Of a DNA stretch of 60,162 nt, positions 47,101 through 58,976 are shown piece after piece (positions within the stretch are counted from its first letter, which is position 1; each line of letters starts with the position of its first letter). A program made the position numbers and the translations under genes. The DNA is from Hysterium pulicare CBS 123377 (Eukaryota; Ascomycota; Dothideomycetes; Hysteriales; Hysteriaceae), in contig AJFK01000548.1 of assembly GCA_000467715.1 (NCBI GenBank), positions 1-60,162 on the forward strand, written 5' to 3'. The notes under the pieces were generated by a model. It made no database searches. It saw nothing but the letters and a program-made list of their open reading frames with translations, and was not told the DNA's origin.

Positions 47101-48714
47101 AAGTTCTCAAAACAGTCCGATACAATGTAAGCTATGAACCAGACCTAGATAACCATTGGCTAACAACAATAGGGCGATGAGATTTTGTCACGCGCTGAAT
47201 TAGTCGGTTATACACACACAGAACCTCGAGAAAAGGAGTTAAAGGCTGCAGTTGGGCCTAAAGTTTTTCAAAACTGTGCCAGCTTTATCTATATTCAATA
47301 TGACGCGACAGAAGACACCTCAGACTACCTCGACAACACCAGGGTCCATCCTGAAGACTATGATCTTGCTCGCAAGATGGCCGCTGATGCTATGGAAATG
47401 GACGAAGAAGATGTCAAAGCGGAAACTGACGAAGGTGGCCCCAGCGCCGTGGTTAGGAGAATGATGAGAGAAGACGCCAACGACAGGGTCCACGATCTCA
47501 TTCTTGAAGAGTATGCTTCAGAAATCGAGAGGAATGTGCACACGCGCAAGCGGGCAACCCTCGAGACCATCCGGGCTGAATTGCTGAATGCGTTCGAAGA
47601 GATCCGGCGTCCATTCTCACTGATGTCGACTGACGAAATCTTCACCATGTTGACGGGCGAGACAAAGGAGTCCTTGGTCGATCAAATGATAGTTCCGGTA
47701 CAGATTAAACGGACCTTCCCGGATCACATCGAAGTAAAGCTTGACTGCGGGATTGAGGGCGGTGTGTCTGAATCAGAATATCCAGAAGGAGTAGGGAGCG
47801 GCGGAATGGAACCGCGCCAGGTCTATCAAATGCACCAGACCGTCAGGGCTAAGATTCTTTTCATTAACCGCAAAGCGCTCACTGCCCAGCTTACGCTTCG
47901 GGAAGATCTCCTACGCCGACCTTATCGTAGAGAGTTCGACCACGTACCCGGCGATTGGGACGAACGACAGGAGGCTGACGACAGAAAAGCAGTCGAAAAG
48001 GAAACAGAGAATGTAACAGGTCGTGCGCATCGTGTCGTCAACCATCCACTTTTCTTTGCATTCAACTCAACACAGGCTGAAGAATATCTTGGTACGAAAG
48101 AAGCCGGAGAAGTCGTCATTCGTCCATCCTCCAAAGGGCTTGATCATCTTGCTGTGACTTGGAAAGTTGCAGACGGTGTCTATCAGCATGTCGATGTTCT
48201 CGAGCTCGACAAAGAGAACGAGTACTCCTTGGGCAAGACGCTCAAGGTCGGGCGTCATACTTATACTGATCTTGACGAACTTATTGTCAATCATGTTGAA
48301 GCAATGTCCAAGAAAGTCACGGAGATTATGAAGGACGAGCGATACCAGAAGGGTAGTAAGGCACAAGCAGGTAGGTTTGCAATGGCTACAATCCACATCA
48401 AATGAAAGCTTACCTGGATCGCAGAGCAATGGCTGAAAACTTACACCGAAGCCAACCCCAAGCGTAGCATGTATGCGTTCTGCATCAATCCCAAATTCGC
48501 TGGATACTTCTTCCTGTGCTTCAAGGCGGGACACAGCGCGCCATTGGGTGCCTGGCCTGTCAAGGTTGTTCCAAACGCGTTTGAACTGCAGCATCATCAA
48601 TACCCAGACATGAAGGCCTTGAAGAACGGATTTAAACTGCTTTTTGGGAGTTCGATGGCTGGGCGTCCGGGAGCTCCAGCCGTTGGTGGTGGTGGTGGTG
48701 GCGGCAGGCGATGA
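44190..48714 (+). CDS. SPT6: transcription elongation factor Spt6
   Basis: Five exons, 44190-44360, 44416-44583, 44637-47126, 47173-48370 and 48425-48714, give about 1,438 residues, the usual Spt6 length. The N-terminus is very acidic (runs of D/E in the first three exons), as in all Spt6 proteins. The central part carries the Tex-like core: the YqgF-like region around [13 protein letters not shown] and [16 protein letters not shown], the helix-hairpin-helix region [16 protein letters not shown], then the S1-like segment [22 protein letters not shown]. The C-terminus has the tandem SH2 domains ([24 protein letters not shown]) and ends in a Gly-rich tail. Spt6 is a histone chaperone travelling with RNA polymerase II. 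Confidence 0.96.
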
Positions 48715-49306
48715 GCGCGTACGCAGTGCTGGGCAAACAAAATAGCATTGGGTCTGGTTCATCTTATTACTTCTATAACTGTCTTATCTGGTTATCTAGG
48801 TTTTGTCTTCTCTTCTACGACGGATTGGAGTTACTTGCTAAAAGCCTAATAGATTGGGACCAGGAGGGCTCTTCCGAATATTTTGAAAGTAATCCCAGTG
48901 AATAAAGCGAAAAGCATTTTCCCCTTGACTTTGTCCTTCGACTGCTGCATGAATAGATGGCTTCTTGGCATAGTTCTCCAATGAGTCTGCGCCCGCCGCC
49001 TACCTTGTTACCATTCTACAACGCCGATTTAGACTGAGTACGAGGTATGTGTCAAAGCAAGTTGCCATCATCAATGTTACCTAATTGGAAAGTGAAATAT
49101 GGATCAGGGCCTATCCAGACTTGTGGCAGTCCGCAGTCCGAGGAATGATGACATCCGCAGATCGTCTTACTTTCCGAGCTGGATGATCTCATAAAAAAGT
49201 TTTCAGTTGAAGGAGATTTCTCTAACAATATAGTAATTCAATTAATACCTGCCGTTAAAAGAAAGAAGATTAAAAGTGAGTAACACGGAGAGCTCAGTCC
49301 CTGTGA
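48715..49306. other. convergent intergenic region with dispersed repeat copy 2
   Basis: Lies between the 3' ends of SPT6 and the first RING gene. Apart from the repeat at 48984-49126 it holds only AT-rich 3' UTR-like sequence. Confidence 0.5.
48984..49126. repeat. dispersed repeat, copy 2
   Basis: Same orientation as the copy at 33463-33597. Shared blocks include gccgatttagactgagtac (against gccgattcagactcggtac), aaagcaagttgcc and cctatccagacttgt. The two copies lie about 15.5 kb apart. Confidence 0.5.
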
Positions 49307-50896
49307 CTAGTCATAATTAAGGAAGAATCTAGGTTCGCTTTCCTCAACCGGACGACGCGGACGACGGTCGCAAACGATAGCTCGACAGTTTGGACACCGA
49401 TTCCCGCTGTCGGCAGTACCATTCAGCCATACATCGATACACTCGAAATGGAAGCTATGTCCACAGACTTTCAAGCGCGCCGGCCATTCTTTTGGCTCGC
49501 GAACTTCCTTATGCAAGTCTTCGCAGCAGATCGTGCATACTTCATCCTTCGAGCTTTCATCATATGTGCTGTGCTCGACTAGTTCTTGGGTATGGTTGCG
49601 ATCACCAACCGCTTCGTACTGAACATCCGGAAAAGCCTCAAGCTCGCCCATGTCGGATTCATCTGTGTCAGACTCATAGGATTCCGACCCAATATAGCTC
49701 CATCTGAAATCTCCGCGTCCTTGTTCTGCAAAGCGCTCGAGAACTGGCACGTCAAGGTGCCGAGTGAGTCCCATCTTGCCAACGATATCCCGTATTTCTT
49801 CCTCGGGTAACTTGTCCTGGTGTATCGCAGCCTGCAGAACCCAAGACAACATGGCCGTCTCCAATCGCTGACTAGTCACATATGTGTTACTGAGGCGTTC
49901 AGCTTGATTGAAAAGAAGGTCCAAAGTTCCCCTAACGTTCACTCTCGATAATATCTGACGAATGAAAAGGGGAATCACTGAGAGAGGATCTGCGCACCAG
50001 AGGCCCCAATTCTCGGTATAATCTTGAATCATCAACTGCAGGTCTTCGCGACGGCCTCCTCGATGCCGCTCGTCAATGAGCTTAACCGCATTCTTCGCCA
50101 GATCTAGGAATTCGTTGATGATGATCATCCTCGCTCTCCACTCCTCAGAACACTGGTATAGCGCTATTGTCATTGCGGGGAGAGGGCCCCAGCCGAAAAA
50201 CTCGTTGTATAACTGAGTACCCAGATTGCTCTGTGGATTTTGGAATTCCGGTTGAGGGCCCCTCATTTCAGTTAGAACAGTACGTACCTCTCCAGATGGA
50301 TCTAGGCTTGAATTGGAAGCAGCTTCTTCAAGCCACATCGCATAACAATCCTGCTGTTGCTCCATCGACATACCCTCGTGCACGGGAATCTGATGGACCT
50401 GCGATTTGATGATTTTCCAACATTCCCAGAGATTCACAGCGGTCAATGCATGTTTCCATTCCGGGTCAACGGAAAGTGGTGTACAGATATTAACCCAGGC
50501 CTTTATGAGATCGCAAACCGAAGCCGCCTCGGACGATGGACCCGTATCTGCTGAATTGGCCCAATCGACTACATGCGTGACCATGTGTCGGAAAGCGTGG
50601 AGGATGAAGTTGATCGCTCGGCGATCGGTATGGAAGGGTTCATTGATGAAAGTCTGTATAGCCACAGTCAATGAAGGAAAGGGGACTGGTGGGTCCTGTG
50701 GGAACGAACCTGGCATTGAAGAAGACATTGTAACCCGATCCAAAGGTATCCTTCCAGAGGATGGTTTCTTAGGTTTGCTGGATTCTGCAGAGAGGCTTCG
50801 AGAGAAGTTGCGAATTCGCTGGTGATTGCTGGTTGAGATACCTTTATAATGCATTCCCTTCAACATTGTGAAGGTGGACGAGCAACATGTTTGCAC
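49307..50896 (-). CDS. RING-H2 finger protein, probable E3 ubiquitin ligase
   Basis: A single exon encodes up to 529 residues. The ATG at residue 57 (50728) is another possible start. The RING-H2 finger sits near the C-terminus (454-504): CTIC, a spacer, VCGHSFHFEC with the paired histidines, and RCPNC, all eight zinc ligands present. The upstream 400 residues are mostly helical with no recognised domain. An acidic patch (SYESDTDESDMGELE) precedes the RING. Such proteins pair with an E2 to ubiquitinate bound substrates, and the substrate cannot be inferred. The gene diverges from a second RING gene across a gap of about 230 bp. Confidence 0.85.
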   Translation of the reverse strand: MQTCCSSTFTMLKGMHYKGISTSNHQRIRNFSRSLSAESSKPKKPSSGRIPLDRVTMSSSMPGSFPQDPPVPFPSLTVAIQTFINEPFHTDRRAINFILHAFRHMVTHVVDWANSADTGPSSEAASVCDLIKAWVNICTPLSVDPEWKHALTAVNLWECWKIIKSQVHQIPVHEGMSMEQQQDCYAMWLEEAASNSSLDPSGEVRTVLTEMRGPQPEFQNPQSNLGTQLYNEFFGWGPLPAMTIALYQCSEEWRARMIIINEFLDLAKNAVKLIDERHRGGRREDLQLMIQDYTENWGLWCADPLSVIPLFIRQILSRVNVRGTLDLLFNQAERLSNTYVTSQRLETAMLSWVLQAAIHQDKLPEEEIRDIVGKMGLTRHLDVPVLERFAEQGRGDFRWSYIGSESYESDTDESDMGELEAFPDVQYEAVGDRNHTQELVEHSTYDESSKDEVCTICCEDLHKEVREPKEWPARLKVCGHSFHFECIDVWLNGTADSGNRCPNCRAIVCDRRPRRPVEESEPRFFLNYD

Positions 50897-51124
50897 GATG
50901 GTACTGTGAGTATTTTCTTTGAGCTTTCATGCACCGCGCCACTAACATTGTAAATTGCCAGATAGACCCAAACACACAATGTAGTCCATCGGGAATATAT
51001 CACCAACAGTGCGCGAAAATGCGATTTCAGGAGCATCCAGACTATACCAACACTAACTCTATGCCTCCCTATCCCCACAAACTACAGTAACACTGAGTAT
51101 TAGCAAAAGATATCTCTTAGCATT

Positions 51125-51814
51125 ATGGGTCGCACGACCTTCATCACCACTCCTCGTAGACCCTCAACACGGGTACCAAGCCTACGCACCGCTCTCTTAG
51201 AGACCTCAGCCCGCAACGATCTAAAGAACGCCGGTCTCGTAATTTCCCGATTCAGCTTCCTCGCCACATACATCGCGTCATGCCACTTCGTCGATTCCTT
51301 CAGCGCTATTACCGGATGCCGCTGGCTCTGGGCGAGGATCCTAGCCAATCCAAACCTCCCGGTAGCAGTTCAAAGGGCGCTTCAGAAGATTAACTTAGCA
51401 GTCACCGTATCAAGCTTATGGGAGCTCGTTGAAGAGATGCAGGATGGTGAACGGGACGAGCAGAAGTTGAAGTTGCGTGCTGGGTGTATAGTTGCTATGG
51501 CTGGACTCTCATTTCTGAAGCCATCGGAAGAGGATATTGATATCATTCTCGATCATTTCGAGGGCATTATATCCTTCCACAAGGAGGCGCTCGGCGTAAG
51601 CCGAATATCCGAGCCCGCGGTTGGAGAGAAGTCTGCTGCGGATAGTCATTGCGCGATCTGCATGTGCGATTTCGATGGTAGTGAGGTGGAACTAAACGCG
51701 TGCGGACATGTTTTCTGCGAATCGTGTATAGACGCTTGGGTCAATGAGTCTCTGCAGGTGAATTGCCATAAGTGTCCGATGTGTAGGGCTGACTTGGAGG
51801 GTGTCGTGGGTTGA
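51125..51814 (+). CDS. small RING-HC finger protein
   Basis: One exon of 229 residues from ATTATGGGTCGC. The C-terminal RING (176-220) reads CAIC...ACGHVFCESC...HKCPMC with C3HC4 spacing. The N-terminal 170 residues are helical and basic at the start, without a known domain. The finger differs from the neighbouring RING-H2 protein (Cys where that has the second His), so the two are not recent duplicates, though the paired arrangement suggests shared upstream control. Confidence 0.82.
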   Translation: MGRTTFITTPRRPSTRVPSLRTALLETSARNDLKNAGLVISRFSFLATYIASCHFVDSFSAITGCRWLWARILANPNLPVAVQRALQKINLAVTVSSLWELVEEMQDGERDEQKLKLRAGCIVAMAGLSFLKPSEEDIDIILDHFEGIISFHKEALGVSRISEPAVGEKSAADSHCAICMCDFDGSEVELNACGHVFCESCIDAWVNESLQVNCHKCPMCRADLEGVVG

Positions 51815-52836
51815 TTCTCGATCGAAGAGATCGTGCTGACTCTTATGGTTGATTGCTTCCGGTGTACCATGCACATTCTGGTCTCAATAAGAGGTTTCAG
51901 AGCAAGTTATCCTCTTGATAATGACTTTCAAGTACCGTAGTAGCCATGGCTTGTTTTGAAAGGTTGAGAAAGGACTGAGCTTAGACTCCTACGAAGCATG
52001 CACGCATCGTGCATCTTATACTTGGTTGCCTTTTATTGAAAGTGCTTAGATATTAAGCTTAACGAAAGGATGCTTTGGAAAGAGGTTGCGTGATGACATA
52101 GTAGGATCGCGCATCTCAAATTGGCTTAGTCCAACTCTCTAAAATCAACCTCCCATTACCACTGCATGTAAAGCCGACAGAGCGCATTTCATCACAATAC
52201 AACGAGCAGTTTTCCTCAAGACTGCTGCAATCTTCCTACCATGACACTTACTTGTCGCGCCTTTCTCCGTCCAGGTCTGAGAATGAAGTCGCTGACGCTG
52301 AACGAGGGCAGGTCCGCTGAGAGAAGCCACCCTTTCTCTTGGACTGGGGCAAAATATCCATGTGAAAGGAGCTAGTCCGACTTCGAACTTACCTGCGCAT
52401 GTCCTATGCCCGAAGGGAGTTTAACGTAGCGCTCAATACCCTTCGTTCTGTCCTTGGAGATCTCCACATTCCCTAGCTCTTTGTCTGCCTTCAAAGAGGC
52501 ATTGTTGACTTGTGCTAAATCGTTCTTTGTTTCTTACTCTTCTTCATTTGCTCTTTGTTACTCCCTTTGACTCGTTGTTGCCATGTCGCGAAGCTCGTAC
52601 CTCACAAGGATTAGCCACGAATTCAGGTTACTCAATATAAGCCAGCAAGAGTTCAATTGCCATGTGCTCTCTTGTATTTCATTTTAGCCATCTTTTCTAT
52701 TCCAATTGCTCTAACAGTCGTACAACTTTTCGCATATCCTTAAATAAACCCGTACATCATCATTATTCCTCCACTATTCCGTGACCTACCGATTTTTATA
52801 CTGCTCACATCATACTTCCACATCCTTCATTGCAAA
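51815..52836. other. intergenic, no gene recognised
   Basis: About 1 kb holding the 3' UTR of the second RING gene and the AT- and TC-rich promoter of the third. Short frames have no support. Confidence 0.45.
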
Positions 52837-54000
52837 ATGGCGTTTGATCCGGGAGCAGCTAATCAATGGCTCGTCGATTGGGAGCAGATGATCTTGTCGA
52901 CACGGCGTAATGTAAACCCCCGGCGGAAAGACATGCGTAAACCTCGCATCCAAGGCGAGCGATTCTTTGACATTCCATACCTCCGAGACTGGCTGTTGAA
53001 CGAATACGCTGGGTATACCTTTAATGCCGGTGTACTGTATGGCGCCTTCAGCAAAATAGTCAAGTACGGCGTCATGGCCTACTACGGCTTTACCCCGGAA
53101 GACAATGTCCGCGATGCCATTGCCTTTCAACTTGAGGTTGCGCGGATACGGCATACCCTCCCCGAATTTATATTCGACGATTTCACCGTCGAGGATCTGG
53201 CTGACCGCATCACCGCGCAGGTCTGGCAGATCCACATTTCCGAAATTGATAGAATCTCTATCGTACAAAAGACCAAGGTACGACTTACGTGGAAATTTAT
53301 CTGCAAAGCTCTATGGAAATCGGTCACTGAGCTCGTCGAGCTTAGGGGGTCATGTGGTCAGAGGTACTCGCCTGGCTCGGGCCCAGATCAGAGAGTAGAT
53401 GTTTGGTTTCCTGAGGAGCGTGCTCAGCTTCCCCCTGCCGTGCAACAAGGCGATCTGCATCAAGGCATCCAAGGTACGAGGTTCATCTACAATTCTGATA
53501 AAGTATTCAATGCTGGAGCCTTCTGTGGGTATTCAGACCCATTGGAGTACGAAAGGTTTTGGCTTCCGCTTCCACCTGGACCGTGGAGGCTGAGAGAACT
53601 GTTTGTCCGGTGGGAGACCGATCCTTTGTATAACTGCCCCGTATGCGACTTGCCATTTCCCAATCCCGGGCGACCCCAAACTGAAGATACTGGCCTAGAT
53701 CAAGCCGTTAGTCTTACCCAGTGTTGGATGAACGGTAACAATATCCACATTGTCTGTCGCCGTTGCGTTGACGAGCACGTTACACTTAATGGCAACAATG
53801 ACTGTCCTATATGCCCTCAACAGCTCCTTCCTCAAAGACAATCAAGATGGCCCCTCTACAGCCAGAGACATCACTTTATTCGTCTGTGGCTTGCACATTC
53901 TCATGTATTTATCCTACCTCGACTTCAGCCTCCAGCACTTGCAGGTCATCCGACTGAGGGCATGATTCGGCATTTCACGTACATCAAGCGCTGGCATTGA
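52837..54000 (+). CDS. RING-like zinc finger protein, divergent
   Basis: An uninterrupted frame of 387 codons from CAAAATGG, a strong start context. Residues 267-326 carry a RING-like array: YNCPVC, then a long spacer, QCWMNGNNIHIVCRRC (C-x7-H-x2-C-x2-C) and DCPIC. The wider Cys-to-His spacing is unusual for a RING. No other domain is recognised. A Trp/Arg-rich N-terminus and a Pro/Gln-rich segment (about 190-210) flank it. A small intron cannot be excluded near residue 147 (AAGGTACGA). It is the third RING-type gene within 5 kb, although its sequence is not close to the other two. Confidence 0.65.
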   Translation: MAFDPGAANQWLVDWEQMILSTRRNVNPRRKDMRKPRIQGERFFDIPYLRDWLLNEYAGYTFNAGVLYGAFSKIVKYGVMAYYGFTPEDNVRDAIAFQLEVARIRHTLPEFIFDDFTVEDLADRITAQVWQIHISEIDRISIVQKTKVRLTWKFICKALWKSVTELVELRGSCGQRYSPGSGPDQRVDVWFPEERAQLPPAVQQGDLHQGIQGTRFIYNSDKVFNAGAFCGYSDPLEYERFWLPLPPGPWRLRELFVRWETDPLYNCPVCDLPFPNPGRPQTEDTGLDQAVSLTQCWMNGNNIHIVCRRCVDEHVTLNGNNDCPICPQQLLPQRQSRWPLYSQRHHFIRLWLAHSHVFILPRLQPPALAGHPTEGMIRHFTYIKRWH

Positions 54001-57000
54001 TAGCCTTCAAGCGTTTTCTAGGTAAGAATTGGACGATTACTTTGAGTTTGCTTAGCTCTCGCATCCTAGACTCCAGCTGCAATCGCTATCATGGCTGGTT
54101 TTACTTTCTGCATAACGTTCTCATTTCAACTACTATATTCATATTTCATATCTCGATTTTCTAGTCAGCAAATGCATCTGTTTATCTTTGTTACGCGACA
54201 TCTACCACTAAACTATTATGTGAATTTGTAAGTCAATGCTCACAAAGTCTGCTTACGGATCATGCAGGGCTACGCGACTCCAAGCAGATTTTATGAGGAT
54301 GGTCAACTCCCAATTGCTTTAGATCATTGATGAAAACGCGTTGCACTATGACGACCGTCCGCCAATGAGGACAGGACGATAATCTTTCAGGGATATTGAA
54401 GACACGGAATAACGCAATATGTACCTGAATGATCTACGAGACAGTGCGATAGACCGTGCGATGCGATCAAGGCGCCAGATGGCACCAGCACATCTTAATG
54501 CTTCAACAGAATCCAAGGTAACGGTGATGGAGATGAGGTTCGGACGGCCGCAGATTACTCCACTCGCTTCTGGTGCACCGGTACTTTGGTTGGGATCCCA
54601 AGCAATTGTACGCCTTTTATAAGGGCCTGACAATATACTTCGCGAGTGGGAATTACGGTAAGATACTTGATGAGGGACTGCGGAATCCCACACTACGAAA
54701 CGAAAGCTGCTATCAGGCAGACTGACAAAAGGATCGCAATGCTGTTCATGACATTGCCCTGCATCTGGCCTGATCTCAACCTCGAAGCACTCTTGATGTT
54801 ACATTCCCAAGGAAGCGGTAGAGTGATCGCCCACCGTGCGTTCATCATGAAAGCCAAGCCGCGGATGTGGGTCATCTGCAACGCGGGCCATCGAAAATCA
54901 TTTAAGATGAGCATAATATAGCAGATCCAGAAAACGTGTTCGCATTGCCTATACTTGCCACGATATGTCATCGAAGTCAGGAACGCAAAGGACGCGCAAT
55001 GACCCAAAGTCTGGCGCGACTGTTCCTGAAAATGTTAAGTTCCCCCTCTTAACGTGTAGATTGTTCGAGGGATTGTGAGTGTTCGGTGCGGAGAAGTTGG
55101 TGTTTGACGGCATAGTGATGCAAGTTTTTGGGGCGTCCGTTTTGCGTACATGAAGGTGTGCCGGGTTTCGTATATTGCCGTAGAGCGAAGGCGGGGACGG
55201 GTCGTGGCAGGTGGAATGTTGGCTTGGTATAATGAGCCTTATAAGAGGAGGGTCGTCACCCATGCATCCTGGAGGATTTCTCTTGGAGCGATGTGGTGGA
55301 GAGGCTGACACGTCAACACGAACTACGACAGGAACAAGATGACAGCGAACAAATATCGGAAATATTCAAAGGGGGTGGCATCTGATTATTGCAAATATGC
55401 AGAGACGAACATTTTCGAAGCTTTGGCATCGTCATATGATTCTCTCGCACCAGCTAATTCTCCGACGGCAAGGTCAGCCTTTCCAGAGATCTCACGGGAA
55501 ACCAAGCTGGAGTATTCTGAGTGGTCAATTTTATGAAATCGAGAGATTCCCTCTGGGTATAGCCGTAATGAGAGTAACCTCGACGGATGTCATTATTCGT
55601 CGTACTGCGGACTTCCATAGCCGCACAAGTCAACATAGATCCTATTCTCTAAGCAACTTACTGAAGAATTCTCAAGGATAGTAACTTGCTCTCATGCCTT
55701 GTGCAGAGGTTAAACAAGCTTTGTAGGCTGGTAGGAAAGAAGGTGGTAGGTAGAGAGCTACCCTCTGAAAACGACGAATGATGACACCCGTGTGAACGAC
55801 ACGAGGTAACCATGACAGTGAAAGGTCTAGAATGAGACTCAGGTTCTTCCAAATCTTCCGTCTAGTTGTTTATTTGAACCATTTAGAAGAGAGAGTGGAG
55901 AATTTCGAAACAAAAAAAAGAGGGGAATTATCGAGGGCTAGTAAGAGCTTGGGATGGCCAGGAACACCCATCACCATTCAACATGAACACCGCAAGTTTG
56001 TGGCTTGCGATTGCGTGCTGAGCTTCCTGATGCAGATTATGCGAGTGGGCGATGTCGATATGATCGAGGCGCCTCCATCGTGAACTCAGTGTTTGCTCAG
56101 CTTCGTGATGGAAGCCTCGTGGGATGATGCAAGCTGAGATGTTGACAGAACTTTCTCCGACCGCACGTGGTCTGTGAGCAAGATTGCGAAGGGTGTTAAT
56201 ATTGGTCAAGGGATTTGGCAGCTAATAAAACGACATGGATGATTGAGAATTAGCCCAGTTAGATTAAGCATGGCGAAAAAGGCGAGAGGCGGCTGACCAG
56301 CTTGGGCGCAGTGCGCGGCAGGCAGGCAGGCCGTGTAAAGGATGAGACAGCCGTCAAGCCCAGGTCTGATAGATGAAGCTGCATACCACCTTTGGACGTG
56401 TAGATTGATCATGGCAACATGGGCCTTGGAATGAACAATAAGGGCTCATTATATGCCGAGATGAGAGTGCTGAGCAAGAATACTTGAAGTCGAGAGCAGA
56501 CTGCATTCGAACGTCCACAAAGTTACTCGGCTCCCCTAGCAAAAATAGATACTCGCCCTGGTGGCGTTTCTTGTACAGGCAAACAACTAGCTGGATTGGG
56601 TACTGCATGAAAGCCGCCATTTAACTTTTGTTTTCGCTCCCTTCACCTGGGGCCGAAGCCGTCAGCCCAGAGATAACACCCATCGGGCCCGTCCTCCAGT
56701 CAAACCCCCTCTTCGAAGCCTTCGAGGGCGTCGCGATACCTTTATTGCTTGTGCGCTTTCTTACGGAGCACATTCTTTGTCTCGATCCCCCTGGCGGCGC
56801 ACATCGCAGGTTCTGGCCTGTTCATCGATCGCTCGAAACACCCGCACTAGCCCGCTTACCACTGCGGCTTGCGCTCTCGTCAAAGGAGCAGCGCTTCATC
56901 TTCCTCTCTTCACCACCACACTCCTCTCCAAACTCTGCCTTGTGCAACTGGTCACACATCGAATTCTTGTCGCTCGTTACATTGGAATTCCATTCCGTTC

Positions 57001-57291
57001 TCTTCGCCGCCCTTGGCTCCTTTCCCGGCCGTCGCCGTTTGTCTATTGGTACTTTCCTAGACGCTTGTACCCTCCTTTGTCCAATTTGATCAGCTGGTCC
57101 ACCGGTTCCACGACAGCGCTTCTACCTAATCATCTTCACTTCTCGAGATAACGGCTTGTTTGGAATTGGTCGCACATCGACGGGTCGGCGTGCAACTTTG
57201 CAGTCCTGGGCCACTGGAACCCTTAACCTCTTTTTAATCCATCCGTCGCCGATCAATCCCAGACCTCAAATCGCGATAACCTTCCACCGCC
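54001..57291. other. long gene-poor interval
   Basis: In 3.3 kb no frame shows a domain, a signal peptide or consistent splice sites. Frames at 54.3-55.3 kb (minus) and 56.6-57.1 kb (plus) look random in composition. The part next to 57292 is pyrimidine-rich and probably the promoter and long 5' UTR of the Opy2-like gene. No tRNA or repeat was recognised. Confidence 0.5.
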
Positions 57292-58976
57292 ATGGCGCTG
57301 AGTAGAGGTGAGTTTTTCGATGATCACCGCATTGGATGTAATAATTTGTGGGATTCTGCTTCGTTTTCCCTACACATAACGATAGGAGGCTTTGCGGACG
57401 ACAATCTCGACGTCCGCTAAAGGCCAGAAGAGTCATCACGAAGTTGATGCGCAGTGCAGACTCCTCACGAATTACTACATCCAACACTTTATTGCCACTC
57501 AGAGCTGACAAGTAACTAGATGCCGAATACGCTCTGCGTACCATCTTTCGACGATGCGTCAAATGTCCGAACGATCAAGCTCCTTCATGTCCTAACTGCC
57601 CGTCTGGGCAGATGTGCGCTCAAACTCCCTATAACTGCGGACAGTGCGCTTCGACAACATGCGTTCCTATTTCTTCCGATCCCACCAGCACCTCCCAACA
57701 AAAGAGCGGTGGACCCAATATTGCAGCAATAGCAGGAGGGGTTGTGGGCGGTCTTGTCTTTATGGCAATTGTCACATACATCATCTGGAGATTCTGTATA
57801 AAGGGCCGACGACACCAACTCAAGGAGGAAGAATGGCAACAGGCGGACGTACCACGCGAGAAGGTTGACAACGACTTTGCTTCGCGGCGGAGTGCACGCG
57901 CATCGACACATACTGTGGGTTCCGTGGCATCGTCTATCATGACCCGAGCCTCGAATATCATTCAAATAGCCTACATTCCTGGAGTCACCAACCGATCAGG
58001 GCCTGGGTCTCCTGACCTTCTCGTGCCTCCAGTGCCACCGATCCCGATTGCTACATCCCCTGGTTCTGCACTCAGCAGCCCTTATTCGACATCGGAACAG
58101 CATTTCTTTGTCCCCGGAGAACTTCGCGACTCAACCTATTCAGGCCTGTCCGACGGTCGCAGCAGCTACGCACGTACCAGCATCACACCAAGTCTTGCAC
58201 GAAGCAGCGTGGCTACTACGATTTACCGGAATAACGCTATTGTCTCCCCTCTACCTGCCCAAACTATTGTGCGAGGGAAGGCAGCTGTGGTCAGCGTCAA
58301 ATCAAGTGGATCAAACAGCCCAGCAGAGACGCCCAACTTGTCCGAGACACCTCCTGTGCCGAAGATTGATTCGAAGTTCTCCGCAAACCCAGTTCGCGTT
58401 CAGATGCCTCGCATGGCCAGCTCCTCTTCTCTTAGTCCTCAGAACTCGGTCAGGAGTACTGCTACGTTAGGCCCGATCCGCGCACTCAACATCACCAAAA
58501 AGGGAAAAGGCACGTCCACGACGTCTGAAAACTCCACACCAAAGAGCTCTTCAACAGGGACAGAATCACAGCAAGCCACGCCGGTCGCTCCCATGAGGCC
58601 CCTCACAGAGGTTTCCATGGCATCAACCGATGATGGACTTCCGCATGCTCGTGCTCGCCAGACACAGCTGAGCATGGAATCCGACTCCGAAACTGATGAC
58701 GACGACCACTCCCGTGCTCGACGAAGCCTTCTCCGAGATTCATCCAGCCCTCGCGACTCGGAGATTACTGATATTCAAGATACACCGGGCATGCTTCAAA
58801 GTCCGTTCGCAGACTCTGCTCGCGCATCCGACTACTCTCCTGATATCCCACAACGACACACTTCGAGATCCAGCGCCGCTCACCCCGGCCTTTCAACTGT
58901 GATGGAGGAATCGCGACGCGCCAGTCGGGCATCGCGAAGGACGCAGAGTCCCTTCTCGGATGACAACGAAGTATAG
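57292..58976 (+). CDS. Opy2-like membrane anchor protein (HOG/MAPK pathway)
   Basis: A 16 nt first exon (57292-57307, MALSR) is joined across a 212 bp GTGAGT...CTAACTAG-type intron (57308-57519) to 57520-58976, giving 490 residues. The extracellular N-terminus has the Opy2 eight-cysteine signature: Cys at 18, 21, 29, 32, 38, 45, 48 and 53 in RRCVKCPN, SCPNCPSGQMC, NCGQC and TTC. One transmembrane segment (about 72-97, GGVVGGLVFMAIVTYIIW) precedes a long Ser/Pro-rich cytosolic tail, as expected for Ste50 binding. In yeast Opy2 anchors Ste50-Ste11 at the membrane for osmostress and filamentation signalling. It lacks a cleaved signal peptide, also as in the family. Confidence 0.88.

Noticed and set aside
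56628-57151. Plus frames of 124-153 codons before the Opy2-like gene
   Set aside because: Low-complexity Pro/Ser/Leu-rich readings of a pyrimidine-rich leader; two overlapping frames, no domain.
57612-58976. Start of the Opy2-like gene at the internal Met 57612
   Set aside because: It would remove five of the eight signature cysteines; the two-exon model from 57292 restores the full motif.
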